From SHZL01 sp963815185 (lineage in GTDB: Bacteria; Pseudomonadota; Gammaproteobacteria; Xanthomonadales; SZUA-36), in assembly GCA_963815185.1 (NCBI GenBank), contig CAWFGC010000011.1, positions 1-64,000 of the forward strand: DNA of 64,000 bases, given 5' to 3'. Below are positions 31,192 to 41,443 of this stretch, piece by piece (the first letter of the stretch is position 1; each line of letters opens with the position of its first letter). The notes under the pieces were generated by a model. It saw only the letters and a program-made list of their open reading frames with translations, was not told where the DNA came from and did not search any database. The position numbers were made by a program, and so were the translations under genes.

Positions 31192-34100
31192 ATGATGGAA
31201 CAATTTCGAAAGACAAAATGGGCGGTGTTGAGCCGGATTGCGGCGATGGCCTGCGTCCTCATAAGCATTCAGGGACAGGCGGCAGCGGTCGAGCCCGTTT
31301 ATGACGCGCAACTTTATCAAGCATTGGAATGGCGAAATATTGGTCCCTTCCGGGGAGGCAGGGTAACCGCCGTTGCGGGTCACGTTGATCAACCCTTCAC
31401 CTATTACATGGGCGCCACCGGGGGCGGCGTTTGGAAAACCCGTGATGGGGGAACGACATGGGACAACGTATCCGATGGGTATTTCAACACGGGAACCATC
31501 GGTGCGATTACAGTGGCCCCATCTGACGCAAACATCGTCTATGTAGGTACCGGCGAAGCGCCTGTTCGGGGGGTCACCACTTCCCATGGTGACGGAATGT
31601 ACAAATCCCTGGATGCGGGCAAGACCTGGACGCACATCGGTCTTGAATCAAGCAGCCAGATCGGCAAGGTCTTGGTCGATCCGAAGGATGCAAATATCGT
31701 CTACGTGGCGGCACAGGGCAATCCCTGGGCAGCGAGCGAGGAGCGTGGCGTTTATCGCAGCACGGATGGCGGCATGCATTGGAAAAAAGTGCTGTTCGTC
31801 GATCAGAATACCGGGGCGCATTATCTCAGTATGGACCCGGACAATCCGCGGGTACTTTATGCTTCCATGTGGGATCACCGGCGCAGGCCATGGACCGTCA
31901 CCAGCGGCGGCCCGGGCAGCGGCCTGTATAAAACCACGGATGGTGGCGATAGCTGGGTCGAGCTGACCGAAGGATTGCCCAAGCTCATGGGCAATACCGC
32001 CGCCGTTGTGTCTCCTGCAAATCCCAACCGTGTTTACGCAATGATCGAGGCAGTCGAGGGTGGCGTATTTCGCTCCGATGACGCGGGAGCTACCTGGAAG
32101 CGGGTGAACGGCGACAACGGCATTAGGGACCGGGGCTGGTACTACACCCATATCTTTGCCGATCCGAAAGATGAGAATACGGTCTACGTATTGGCCAATG
32201 CCACGGTGAAGTCAACCGATGGCGGTGTCACCTTCGAGGAAATCAAGGTGCCTCATGGAGATACCCATGACCTGTGGATCAATCCGGAACATACGGATTG
32301 GATGATCCACAGCAACGATGGCGGCGCGAACGTTACCTATGACGGTGGCGAAACCTGGTCAAGCCAAATGAATCAACCCACCGGTCAGATCTATCGGGTG
32401 ATTACAGATAACCTGTTTCCATACAATCTGTATGGCGGGCAGCAGGACAATTCGACCGTGCGCATCCCCTCGCGCACGATGAGCAGTGGCATCGGGCAGC
32501 AGGACTGGCATGCAGTCGCAGGTGGCGAGAGCGCTCAAATCGCGATCGATCCAGACAATCCCGAGATCATATATGCCACCAGCATTCTGGGCACCATAGA
32601 GTCCAGCAACGAGAAGACCGGCGAGTTCAGGGACATCGAGGCTTATCCCTATTTTTCAGCATTCCGGCCGATACGCGAGTTGAAATTGCGCTTCAACTGG
32701 AACGCGCCGGTGATCGTGTCCGCCCATGATCCCAACGTCATCTATCACGGTGCAAACAAAGTACTCAAGTCGACGGACAAGGGCCAAAGCTGGAGCGTGA
32801 TCAGCCCTGACCTGACCCGTAACGATGTGAGCAAGCAGGGCACCACGGGCGGTCCCATCAGCATCGAAGGCGCCGGCGGCGAGCACTATGGCACGCTGCT
32901 GTACATTGCCGAATCACCCCATGAGGCGGGGACGATATGGACGGGTTCGGATGACGGCATGGTTTACCTTACCCGGGACGGGGGAGCGAACTGGCAGAAC
33001 GTGACACCGAAGGATCTGCCGGAATCCCAGATCAACATGGTTGAAGTATCGCCGCATGATCCCGCCACGGCTTACATTGCAGTCAACCGTTACAAGCTGA
33101 ACGACCTGGCCCCGTATATTTACAAGACCGACAACTATGGCAAAAGCTGGAAGCGCATCGTCAATGGAATTGGCGCTCAGGCTTTCGTTCGCGTGGTGCG
33201 CGAAGATCCGGCGCGTAAGGGTCTTTTATATGCCGGTACGGAGGCGGGAATGTATGTGTCGTTTGACGACGGAGGTGTATGGCAGTCCCTGCAGCTCAAT
33301 TTGCCCCAGGTGCCGGTTACGGATTTGCGGGTCCATGACAATGACCTGATTGCGTCGACCCAGGGCCGTGCATTCTGGATCCTGGATGACCTTACCCCGT
33401 TGCAACAGTTGAATAAGGATATTGCCGGCGCGGCGATACATATATTCAAACCCAAACCGACGTACCGCGTCTTTACCAGCAAATGGGGTCACAAACCCGG
33501 CAAAAACCCGGCGGACGGAGTGGTGCTGCGTTACCTGCTGGCACAACCCCCCGCTACCGATGGCGAACCGCTGAAGCTGGAAATCCTCGATTCGAAAGGT
33601 GCACTGATTCGCACCTTTACCAGTGCCCCGGCAAAAGAGGAGAAAGAAGCCCTTGTCAAAGGCGTGCAAGGCGACCGCCCGCCACCGCCCCTGCCGGTGA
33701 AGGCCGGTCTGAACAGCTACGTCTGGGACCTGAAGGTGGAGCGCCTGACACCGGTGAGCAACGTCATCCGTTACGTCAGCGCGGAGGCCTATCGCGTGGC
33801 GCCGGGGACCTATACCGCGCGTTTGACGCTTAACGGTGAGTCGGTCACACAGACATTTGACGTCGTGCCGGACCCACGCCGGGCGCCAATTCCGGCAGAA
33901 GCCTGGCAGCACCAGCAACAGCTTTTGGCCAAAATCTGGCGTGATGTCAACGAAGTGCACACGACGGCGAACGAGACGAGATCCATTGCCGCCCAGGTCA
34001 AGGAATTGATCGAAGCGAACAAGGGTCATTTAGGAATTGAAGCGATCGCCAGGCAGGGCGCCGCATTGACGGCAGCGTTGGAGGCGTGGGAAATTCACGA

Positions 34101-34359
34101 GCCCCAGGCGGAATTGCCGGGTGGCGTTCAGGATTATGTCAGTGTTCCCAATCGCTTGCTGAGCACGCAGTATCTCTATCTGAAGATGGCCGTTGATCAG
34201 GATCCTCCCGTTACCGAGGGGGCCGAGGAGAGATATGTCGAAATCAGCAAGCAGTGGGCAGGCATAAAGGCCGATTTGAACCAGATCCTCGATAGCGATC
34301 TCGCCAAACTCAACAAGCTGCTGCGCGATTCCGGAATCGATGAAGTTAAGGTTCCATAA
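31192..34359 (+). CDS. large secreted BNR/sortilin-type beta-propeller protein
   Basis: The 1055-aa protein begins with a signal peptide (VLSRIAAMACVLISIQGQAAA). The next 700 residues are dominated by BNR/Asp-box repeats such as VWKTRDGGTTWDNV, MYKSLDAGKTWTHI, VYRSTDGGMHWKKV, LYKTTDGGDSWVEL and VYLTRDGGANWQNV, which form one or two beta-propellers of the VPS10/sortilin or glycosyl-hydrolase type. A C-terminal third with IPAEAWQHQQQLLAKIWRDV and helix-rich sequence is typical of this family in marine bacteria. A GAGG ribosome site precedes the ATG. Activity is unknown; many relatives are annotated only as glycosyl hydrolases. A strong hairpin follows the stop. Confidence 0.88.
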   Translation: MMEQFRKTKWAVLSRIAAMACVLISIQGQAAAVEPVYDAQLYQALEWRNIGPFRGGRVTAVAGHVDQPFTYYMGATGGGVWKTRDGGTTWDNVSDGYFNTGTIGAITVAPSDANIVYVGTGEAPVRGVTTSHGDGMYKSLDAGKTWTHIGLESSSQIGKVLVDPKDANIVYVAAQGNPWAASEERGVYRSTDGGMHWKKVLFVDQNTGAHYLSMDPDNPRVLYASMWDHRRRPWTVTSGGPGSGLYKTTDGGDSWVELTEGLPKLMGNTAAVVSPANPNRVYAMIEAVEGGVFRSDDAGATWKRVNGDNGIRDRGWYYTHIFADPKDENTVYVLANATVKSTDGGVTFEEIKVPHGDTHDLWINPEHTDWMIHSNDGGANVTYDGGETWSSQMNQPTGQIYRVITDNLFPYNLYGGQQDNSTVRIPSRTMSSGIGQQDWHAVAGGESAQIAIDPDNPEIIYATSILGTIESSNEKTGEFRDIEAYPYFSAFRPIRELKLRFNWNAPVIVSAHDPNVIYHGANKVLKSTDKGQSWSVISPDLTRNDVSKQGTTGGPISIEGAGGEHYGTLLYIAESPHEAGTIWTGSDDGMVYLTRDGGANWQNVTPKDLPESQINMVEVSPHDPATAYIAVNRYKLNDLAPYIYKTDNYGKSWKRIVNGIGAQAFVRVVREDPARKGLLYAGTEAGMYVSFDDGGVWQSLQLNLPQVPVTDLRVHDNDLIASTQGRAFWILDDLTPLQQLNKDIAGAAIHIFKPKPTYRVFTSKWGHKPGKNPADGVVLRYLLAQPPATDGEPLKLEILDSKGALIRTFTSAPAKEEKEALVKGVQGDRPPPPLPVKAGLNSYVWDLKVERLTPVSNVIRYVSAEAYRVAPGTYTARLTLNGESVTQTFDVVPDPRRAPIPAEAWQHQQQLLAKIWRDVNEVHTTANETRSIAAQVKELIEANKGHLGIEAIARQGAALTAALEAWEIHEPQAELPGGVQDYVSVPNRLLSTQYLYLKMAVDQDPPVTEGAEERYVEISKQWAGIKADLNQILDSDLAKLNKLLRDSGIDEVKVP

Positions 34360-34369
34360 CGGCGTGTTT

Positions 34370-34404
34370 CCGGGGAACCTCTGCCCCGTTCAGAGGTTCC
34401 CCGG
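34370..34404 (+). terminator. strong hairpin after the BNR gene
   Basis: A perfect 14-bp stem, CCGGGGAACCTCTG (34370-34383) with CAGAGGTTCCCCGG (34391-34404), has a 7-base loop. No T-run follows, so it may be a Rho-assisted terminator or an mRNA 3'-end stabiliser. Confidence 0.65.
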
Positions 34405-34440
34405 ATGTGGCATCCGTTCTGAGCACGCGCTGCCCTCAGA

Positions 34441-36409
34441 GTGAATTTAAAACGTTCAGGCCTCTCTGTCCGAAGATTTTGGGATGAACTGCGCCGCCGC
34501 CATGTAGTGCGGGTGGTCGTCTATTACGCCGCGTTCGCCTGGGTGGTGATCCAGGTTGGCGACATTCTGTTCGATGCTTTCGAACTCTCGCACTTGCTGC
34601 GCTTCCTGGTCGCAGGCGTGGTATGCGCCTTCCCGGTGGTTCTGATCCTTTCCTGGATGTTCAATATCACCCCGGGCGGAATTGAACGCACGGCACCGGT
34701 CGTTGCGCCCGTCGCAGCACCGGCCGGATCGCTGGCGGTGATACCGTTCGCCAACCTCAGTGACGATAGCGAAAACGAGTACTTTTCCGACGGCCTTTCG
34801 GAAGAGATTCGCAATCAACTCGCCGGCATCAGGGGTTTGCGGGTGGCGGCCAGAACCTCATCATTCTGGTTCAAGGGCCGTCACGAGGACGTGCGCGAAA
34901 TAGGCCGGCGCCTCAACGTGGCTGCGGTATTGGAAGGCGGTGTCCGCAAGCAGGCCGACGTCGTGCGCATCAACCTGCAACTGGTTAGTACTACTGACGG
35001 CTATCAGATCTGGTCGGAGAATTTTGAACACAGGCTGGAGGACATCTTCCGCTTGCAACGGGAGATTGCCGCGGCGGTGACCCGGGTCGTCAGTCCGCTC
35101 TCCGGCGCCGCGCTGCCCGCCTTGACTGCGCCCACAAACCCGAGTTTCGATGCCTACAATCTTTACCTGCGCGGCAGGCATCATTTTCACAAGCGCACCG
35201 AATCTGCGCTGCGGCGCGCAAGTGGCTTATTTCGAAGAGGCGATCGAGCGCGACGCCGGATATGCTCTGGCTTACTCAGGACTGGGCGATGCCAGCACGC
35301 TTGCTCAGTTCACGCTATTACGGCAATGTGCCGGTTGCGGAAGCCGTGGCCAGAGCGTTGCCGGCCGCGCAGCGCGCACTGGAGCTTGCGCCTGAACTGG
35401 CGGAAGACGCACGCCACTTTGGGGCTGGTGCGTGAAAACCAGGGCGACCTTGACGCCGCTGGACAGTCTTTGCGCCGCGCATCTGGAATTAAACCCGGGC
35501 TATCCGATGGGCCTGGTGTGGTATGGTCTGGTGCTGGTTGGGCAGGGCCGATTTTCGGGAGGCGGAAAAGCGTAACAGGGAGGCTCTGCAGCGTGACCCG
35601 CTGTCCCCGATAATCAATGTCAATGTCGGTTTCGATAATTTGCGTTATGGCGACTTTTCCGGGCAAAAGCTCATTTTGCGGCAGCGATTGAAATCGAACC
35701 TGCGTTCCCGGTGCCACATTATGGTCTTTCGCGCGTGTACGCATTGGAAGATCAGCTCGATGCGCGCGTTGAGCGCGATCGATGCCGCGATAGAATGTGC
35801 GCCAGAGCGTGCTTTCTATCGCGCGCGTAAAGGCTTGTTACTGTTGCAGACCGGGAATATCGATGCAGCGGCTGCTGCAGCGGAAGATGCTTGCTGCATG
35901 TCTCCGGACAACCCGTTTGACGCTGAACTCATTATTGCGCTTTGCATCGCACGCGAAGACCGCGCCGGCATCCGCGCCGTGGCGCGGGGCGAAACCGAGC
36001 GACCTTATACAGCCGGCCAGCGCGCGCAGGCTTTCATTGCTCTCGGTGATTACGCCGCCGCACGTGAGCTGTATGAGCTCGACGTACTCGACAGCAGAAG
36101 GGAATTGATCGACCTGATAACAGATGAATGGATTTGGCGTTTCCGCACGTCATCAATCGCGCACACCTGTGGTTGCTGGCTGGTGATGCGCGTGGCAAGG
36201 ATGAGTTGGAGCGCTTGCTGACGGATCTGGACGCCATTGCTGCGCAAGGTGTTGTTAATCCGCTGGCGCGCTACTGGGCAGCATGCGCCAGCAACTTGCT
36301 CGGGCGCCCGGAGCAGGCCCGGACTGCGCTTGCTGAAGCCCGGCGCATCGGCTGGCAGCATGCGTGGTGGGAACGGCATGACTGGAATATCCAATCGGTA
36401 GTCGCTTAG
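34441..36409 (+). pseudogene. TolB/FlgO-domain and TPR transmembrane regulator-like protein, multiply frameshifted
   Basis: From a GTG at 34441 the frame is good to about 35215: a membrane pair (VVYYAAFAWVVIQVGDILFD, LLRFLVAGVVCAFPVVLILS), then the TolB-like domain LAVIPFANLSDDSENEYFSD, GLSEEIRNQLAGIRGLRVAA, VLEGGVRKQADVVRINLQLV, DGYQIWSENFEHRLEDIF. After that TPR-like sequence continues only by jumping frames (VAYFEEAIERDAGYALAYSG; AEAVARALPAAQRALELAPE; HATLGLVRENQGDLDAAG; LELNPGYPMGLVWYGLVLVG), with at least five shifts, ending in GRPEQARTALAEARRIGW at 36409. In intact relatives it is a TPR protein akin to CadC/adenylate-cyclase-type regulators. The damage density points to a pseudogene. 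Confidence 0.75.
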
Positions 36410-36461
36410 AACCCATCTACATGCCGTAATATGGCTGGTGTTCTCAACCACGGGAAAAGTG

Positions 36462-36935
36462 ATGAGCTATTCGATCTGGAAGTTGATCCACATCGTTGCA
36501 GTGGTTCTGTTCCTGGGCAATATCACCACGGGTTTGTTTTGGGCTGCCCAGGCCCATAAAACCCGGAACTTCGCGCGCATTGCGGCAACCTTCGAAGGCA
36601 TTATCAAAAGCGACCGCTGGTTCACCATGCCCGGCGTGATCGGCATCCTCGTCAGCGGGGTTGTGGCGGCAATCAAAGGGCATTTGCCCATCCTGGGCAC
36701 GGGCTGGATTCTATGGGCCATTGTGTTGTTTTCTGTCTCCGGAATCGTTTTCGGTTCCTGGGTAGTCCCGCTGCAACGCAAGATCGCCGCGCTGGCGCGG
36801 GATGTGGATGCCAGCGACTGGGACGGCTACCGCAAGCTGTACAAAAAGTGGGAGCTATGGGGCCTGGTGGCGCTGCTCACGCCGGCCGCCGCCCTGGTGA
36901 TCATGGTGCTGAAGCCGGCTCTTCCGGCACTGTGA
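36462..36935 (+). CDS. DUF2269-family membrane protein
   Basis: From the ATG at 36462 the product is 157 aa with four hydrophobic segments: SIWKLIHIVAVVLFLGNITT, MPGVIGILVSGVVAAIKG, GWILWAIVLFSVSGIVFGSW and LWGLVALLTPAAALVIMVLK. The conserved LHI/HxxxxxxFLGN motif, the WFTMPGV segment and the KKWELWG stretch fit DUF2269, integral membrane proteins of unknown function. It stands alone between the decayed regulator and cysJ. Confidence 0.85.
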   Translation: MSYSIWKLIHIVAVVLFLGNITTGLFWAAQAHKTRNFARIAATFEGIIKSDRWFTMPGVIGILVSGVVAAIKGHLPILGTGWILWAIVLFSVSGIVFGSWVVPLQRKIAALARDVDASDWDGYRKLYKKWELWGLVALLTPAAALVIMVLKPALPAL

Positions 36936-37027
36936 GGCAACATTGCGCTCGTATGGGATGGCGTGGAATCTGGGTGAAAGGACGCAGGCCCTAAATTCCT
37001 GCGCGGCATGACATTCTTATACCCTTT

Positions 37028-37035
37028 CGTTATAT
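37028..37035. promoter_or_regulatory. ATATAACG motif upstream of cysJIH
   Basis: CGTTATAT here is the reverse complement of the ATATAACG core that occurs three times (one degenerate) between cysB and cysK at 42543-42583. It lies 78 bases before the cysJ start. A role as a CysB contact site is inferred from sharing within the sulfur genes only. Confidence 0.35.
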
Positions 37036-37112
37036 ACCAATAGAAAACGCTTCGTTCACCTGCGCCCGAGCCGCGCCTATGCTCGATTCTCAAAGCATGG
37101 GAGACGAGCGGC

Positions 37113-38966
37113 ATGTTCAACGCACTAAGGGCGGATAATTCGCCCTTCACTGAACAACAAATCGAGCAGTTGCAAAAAAGCCTTGGCGGGCTGGATGCCG
37201 CCCAGTCTGTGTGGCTGAGCGGATTTATCGCGGGCCGGCTGGCTGCAACGGCAGATGCGGCGGCACCCAGGGCGAGCGGGGCCGCCAGCCTGGTTCAGCT
37301 ACAGGCATCCGGGCAAGAGCGCCTGCACCTGTTCTTCGCTTCGCAAACCGGCAATGGAGAAGAAATCGCGCTGGCGCTGGCGGCGCAAGCGGAGCGCGCC
37401 GGGTTTGCCGTCGAAGTGCAATCGATGGCCGGCCTGCGGCCCGCTGCGCTGAAGAAACTGAAACATGTGGCCTTCGTCATCAGCACTCACGGCGAAGGTG
37501 ATCCCCCGGACGATGCGATTGATTTGTTCGAATACTTGCAAAGCCCGCGCGCAGCCCGTCTGGAAGGTTTGAAATTTCGCGTGCTGGCGCTGGGAGACCG
37601 CAGCTATAGCCAGTTCTGCGAAGCGGGCCGCAAGCTCGAGTCCCTGCTGCTGGCGCAGGGCGCCAAAGCCTTTGGTGAACGGGTTGAATGCGATATCGAC
37701 TATCAACAGGCCGCGTCTTCGTGGTCTGCGGAGCTTGTTCATTATGGGCAGGAACATCTGCTCCCCGAATCGTCAAATGCCCCTGCTGCCGGCAGTCTGC
37801 AAGCTGCCGGCCATCTCAGCGTCGTGCCGCAGGCAAAGCGTTGGACCCGGTCCCATCCTTTCGCTGCGACCGTTGAAAAATCGCAGAAAATTACCGCTTT
37901 GGAGTCGGACAAGGATGTTTACCATATCGAGCTGTCCCTGGAGGACTCCGGCCTGGATTATCAGCCTGGCGATGCGCTGGGCGTATGGGCCCACAACCGC
38001 CATGAACTGGTTGCTGAAATATTGGGCGCGCTGCACATCGAAAGCGATGAGGAAGTCATGCTCGATGAGCACCGCCATACAGTGCATGAACTGCTTACCC
38101 GCCAGCGCGAACTGACCCGGCTCAGTGCCGATACCGTTCAGGGCTACGCGCTACTGGCGCAACATGCCGGCCTGCAACGACACTTTGAACAACTCGGTGA
38201 ACAGCAGAGGCGGGAATTCATCGAGCAGCGTCAGTTTGCCGACCTGCTCAAAGAGTACCCGCCGCAGGCGGACGCACGCATCACAGCCAGTGAACTGGCC
38301 GCTCTGCTGCGTCCCTTGGCGCCGCGTTCCTATTCCATTGCTTCCAGCCAGGCGAGCGTGGATGAAGAAGTGCATCTGACCGTAGCCACGCTGGTTGCCA
38401 CAGCCTCCGGCGGTGAACGCCGCGGAGTGGCCAGCGACTTCCTCAATCACCGGCTGGCGCCGGGTGATGAAGTCAGCGTGTATCTCGAACCCAACCGTCG
38501 TTTCCGTTTGCCGGAGGACCGCAATACTCCGCTGATTCTCATCGCCGCGGGCACCGGCATCGCGCCCTACCGCGCCTTCCTGCAGCAGTTGGACGCGGAG
38601 AACAAGGCGCCGGATACCTGGCTGATTTTCGGTAATCCGCACCTGCGCACGGATTTCCTCTATCAGCGCGAGTGGCTGGATTGGCGTAAACGCGGATTGC
38701 TGACGCGCATCGATGGGGCCTTCTCGCGCGATCAGGCGGACAAGCGTTATGTCCAGCACGTGGTGCGTGAACAGGCCGAGGGCATCGCTGAGTGGCTGGC
38801 GCGGCAGGCGCGCATTTACATTTGCGGTGGCCTGGCCATGGGCCAGGAAGTGGAGTTGGCATTACGCGACGTGCTGGCGCAGCAGCGCGGCTTGAGCCTC
38901 GATGAGGCAGCCGGGCAGTTGGCCGAACTGCGCCGCGAGGGACGTTTGCTGAAGGATCTGTACTGA
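37113..38966 (+). CDS. cysJ: assimilatory sulfite reductase flavoprotein subunit
   Basis: The 617-aa alpha subunit passes electrons from NADPH through FAD and FMN to CysI. The N-terminal part has a family-specific helix (FTEQQIEQLQKSLGGLDAAQ), then a flavodoxin domain (FFASQTGNGEEIALALAAQA, FVISTHGEGDPPDDAIDLFE, LALGDRSYSQFCEAGRKLES), an FAD domain (RSYSIASSQASVDEEVHLTV) and the NADPH domain (IAAGTGIAPYRAFLQQLDAE, YVQHVVREQAEGIAEWLARQ, YICGGLAMGQEVELALRDVL). Its stop overlaps the cysI start by one base. Length is normal (about 600). Confidence 0.96.
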   Translation: MFNALRADNSPFTEQQIEQLQKSLGGLDAAQSVWLSGFIAGRLAATADAAAPRASGAASLVQLQASGQERLHLFFASQTGNGEEIALALAAQAERAGFAVEVQSMAGLRPAALKKLKHVAFVISTHGEGDPPDDAIDLFEYLQSPRAARLEGLKFRVLALGDRSYSQFCEAGRKLESLLLAQGAKAFGERVECDIDYQQAASSWSAELVHYGQEHLLPESSNAPAAGSLQAAGHLSVVPQAKRWTRSHPFAATVEKSQKITALESDKDVYHIELSLEDSGLDYQPGDALGVWAHNRHELVAEILGALHIESDEEVMLDEHRHTVHELLTRQRELTRLSADTVQGYALLAQHAGLQRHFEQLGEQQRREFIEQRQFADLLKEYPPQADARITASELAALLRPLAPRSYSIASSQASVDEEVHLTVATLVATASGGERRGVASDFLNHRLAPGDEVSVYLEPNRRFRLPEDRNTPLILIAAGTGIAPYRAFLQQLDAENKAPDTWLIFGNPHLRTDFLYQREWLDWRKRGLLTRIDGAFSRDQADKRYVQHVVREQAEGIAEWLARQARIYICGGLAMGQEVELALRDVLAQQRGLSLDEAAGQLAELRREGRLLKDLY

Positions 38967-40675
38967 TGAGCAAGCAGCCGCAACCGTTGAGCCCGGTCGA
39001 GGGCATCAAGTCGCGCAGCAATTACCTGCGCGGAACCTTGCTGCAAAGCCTGGCTGATAGCGCCACCGGCGCGCTCGCTGAAGACGACACACAGCTCAGT
39101 AAATTCCACGGATTTTACCAGCAGGACGATCGTGACCACCGTGAAGAGCGCCGCCGGCAGATGTTGGAGCCGGATCACCAGTTCATGATCCGCGCCCGGG
39201 TGCCGGGCGGGATCTGCAGCCCGGCGCAATGGCTGGCGCTGGATGAAATCGCCCGCACCTGGGCCAATGGCACGATACGGCTGACGACGCGGCAAGCGTT
39301 CCAGTTGCATGGCGTGCTCAAGCGCGATCTGAAATCAAGCATTCGCAGCATCAATGAAGCCTTGCTCGATACCATTGCGGCTTGCGGGGATGTCAATCGC
39401 AACGTGATGTGCACGCCTTTGCCGGAAGCCTCTGAACTGCACCGCCAGGTGTGCCAGGCGGCGCAAGACGTCAGCCGCCACCTCACGCCGCATACCACGG
39501 CCTATCACGAAATCTGGCTGGACAAGAAGCGCGTTGCCGGCCGCGATGGCGAGGTCGTGCCGGACCACGAACCGGTCTATGGCGCGACCTATCTGCCGCG
39601 CAAGTTCAAGATTTCCTTCGCCATTCCGCCGCGCAATGATGTCGATGCATTTGCCCACGACCTGAATTTCATCGCCATCGTCGAGGGCGGCGTTCTGCAA
39701 GGATACAACGTCGCCGTGGGCGGTGGCATGGGCGCCACGCATGGCGATGCGGCGACCTACCCGCGGCTGGCGGATGTGGTCGGATTTTGCACGCCTGGGC
39801 AGGTCATCGACGTGGCAGAAGCCATCGTGACCATCCAGCGGGACCACGGTGACCGCACGGAACGCAAGCACGCACGATTCAAGTACACACTGGATGATCA
39901 CGGGCTGGACTGGCTGCACACCGAATTTGCCAGCCGTGCGGGCTTCCCCCTGGCGCCGGCGAGGCCTTTTGCATTTACCCACAACGGTGACCAATTGGGC
40001 TGGCAACAAACCAGTGACGGCCTGTGGCACCTGGGCCTGTTCATTCAGAACGGCCGCGTTGCCGACAACCCGGCGGCAAAGCAACTCACGGGCATGCGGG
40101 AAATCGCCCGTATCCTGAGCGGAGAAATCCGCCTGACGCCCAATCAAAATGTGATCATTGCCAACGTGGCGGAGGCGGATCGTGAGGCCATTGACGCGTT
40201 GGTGCGGGAGTATGGTCTTGACGGCTGGAACCGGATGTCGCCGCTGCGTCTGCATTCGATGGCTTGTGTCGGCTTTCCCACCTGCGGCCTGTCGATGGCG
40301 GAAAGCGAGCGCTATCTGCCGGAACTGGTGGGCCGTATCGAATCGCTGCTCGAAAGCCACGGCCTGTCCGCGCAGCCCATCACCATCCGCATGACCGGTT
40401 GCCCCAATGGCTGCGCCCGCCCCTACCTGGCCGAAATCGGCCTGGTCGGCAAAGGGCCTGGTCTCTACAACCTGCACCTTGGAGCGGCTTTTAACGGCAG
40501 CCGGCTGAACACCCTGTATCGCGAGAGCGTGCACGAGGCGGACATCCTGCACATACTGGATGAACTCTTTTCGGACTACGCGGCAGCGCGGCTGCAAAGC
40601 GAATCTTTTGGTGATTTTCTGCAGCGTCGTGGCGTGCTCGATACCGGCGGGAGCCCGATGGCGGGGCAGTCATGA
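38966..40675 (+). CDS. cysI: assimilatory sulfite reductase hemoprotein subunit
   Basis: The 569-aa beta subunit reduces sulfite to sulfide with sirohaem and a 4Fe-4S cluster. Clear blocks are SNYLRGTLLQSLAD, TIRLTTRQAFQLHGVLKRDL, GDVNRNVMCTP, the substrate-binding KISFAIPPRNDVDAFAHDL, and the cluster ligands in ACVGFPTCGLSMAESERY and TGCPNGCARPYLAEIGLVGK. All four cluster cysteines are present. It starts on the cysJ stop and its own end overlaps cysH by four bases, giving a tight cysJIH operon. Confidence 0.97.
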   Translation: MSKQPQPLSPVEGIKSRSNYLRGTLLQSLADSATGALAEDDTQLSKFHGFYQQDDRDHREERRRQMLEPDHQFMIRARVPGGICSPAQWLALDEIARTWANGTIRLTTRQAFQLHGVLKRDLKSSIRSINEALLDTIAACGDVNRNVMCTPLPEASELHRQVCQAAQDVSRHLTPHTTAYHEIWLDKKRVAGRDGEVVPDHEPVYGATYLPRKFKISFAIPPRNDVDAFAHDLNFIAIVEGGVLQGYNVAVGGGMGATHGDAATYPRLADVVGFCTPGQVIDVAEAIVTIQRDHGDRTERKHARFKYTLDDHGLDWLHTEFASRAGFPLAPARPFAFTHNGDQLGWQQTSDGLWHLGLFIQNGRVADNPAAKQLTGMREIARILSGEIRLTPNQNVIIANVAEADREAIDALVREYGLDGWNRMSPLRLHSMACVGFPTCGLSMAESERYLPELVGRIESLLESHGLSAQPITIRMTGCPNGCARPYLAEIGLVGKGPGLYNLHLGAAFNGSRLNTLYRESVHEADILHILDELFSDYAAARLQSESFGDFLQRRGVLDTGGSPMAGQS

Positions 40676-41433
40676 GCGGGCCGGGCTTGAACCTTTGTAT
40701 CCCGAGACCGGGCCAGACCTGGAATGACGCACAGGTCGAAGCGGTGAACCCCTGCCTGGAAAAAATGACTGCGGAAAACCGCATCCAGTGGGCCCTGGAA
40801 TTTCTCCCGGACCAGCCCATTATGACTTCCAGTTTCGGTGCCCAATCCGCCGTCATGCTGCATCTGGTGACGCGCGCGAAGCCGGACCTGCCAGTGGTTC
40901 TTATCGATACCGGCTACCTGTTCGACGAAACCTATCGCTTCATCGATCAGTTGGTGGACCGGCTCGACCTGAATTTGCAGGTTTACCGCCCAAAGATCAG
41001 CCCGGCATGGCAAGAGCTGCGCTTCGGCCGCCGCTGGGAGCAGGGGGCCGATGGCATTCGCCAGTACAACCAGATGAACAAGGTGGAGCCGATGGAACGG
41101 GCCCTGGAAGAGCTGCAGGTAGGTACCTGGTTCAGTGGTTTGCGGCGCACGCAGTCGGATACGCGCAAGGATCTCGCCGTGCTGCAGCGTCATGGGGCAG
41201 CGGTCAAGGTGTACCCCATCGCAGACTGGAGCAATCGCGATATCCACAAGTATTTGAAAGCGCATGCCTTGCCGTATCATCCGCTGTGGGACCAGGGCTA
41301 CGTGTCCATTGGCGACTGGCATTCGAGCCGCCCTCTGACGGAGGGCATGACGGAACAGGACACGCGCTTTTTTGGCCTGGTGCGGGAATGCGGACTGCAC
41401 GAACCGGAACGGTACGGCCAGGCAATGGGCTGA
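40672..41433 (+). CDS. cysH: phosphoadenylyl-sulfate (PAPS) reductase
   Basis: The 253-aa enzyme reduces PAPS to sulfite with thioredoxin. It has the nucleotide-binding start IMTSSFGAQSAVMLHLV, PVVLIDTGYLFDETYRFIDQ, GLRRTQSDTRKDL, KVYPIADWSNRDIHKYLKAH, and the C-terminal ECGLH with the redox cysteine. The extra CC...CxxC ligands of APS reductases are absent, so it is the PAPS type and not the iron-sulfur APS type. It converges with cysB, with 10 bases between stops. Confidence 0.95.
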   Translation: MSGPGLNLCIPRPGQTWNDAQVEAVNPCLEKMTAENRIQWALEFLPDQPIMTSSFGAQSAVMLHLVTRAKPDLPVVLIDTGYLFDETYRFIDQLVDRLDLNLQVYRPKISPAWQELRFGRRWEQGADGIRQYNQMNKVEPMERALEELQVGTWFSGLRRTQSDTRKDLAVLQRHGAAVKVYPIADWSNRDIHKYLKAHALPYHPLWDQGYVSIGDWHSSRPLTEGMTEQDTRFFGLVRECGLHEPERYGQAMG

Positions 41434-41443
41434 TTGCGTTTGC

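Noticed and set aside
39335..40597. 420-codon minus-strand frame
   Set aside because: Antisense of cysI; the sulfite reductase frame is unambiguous.
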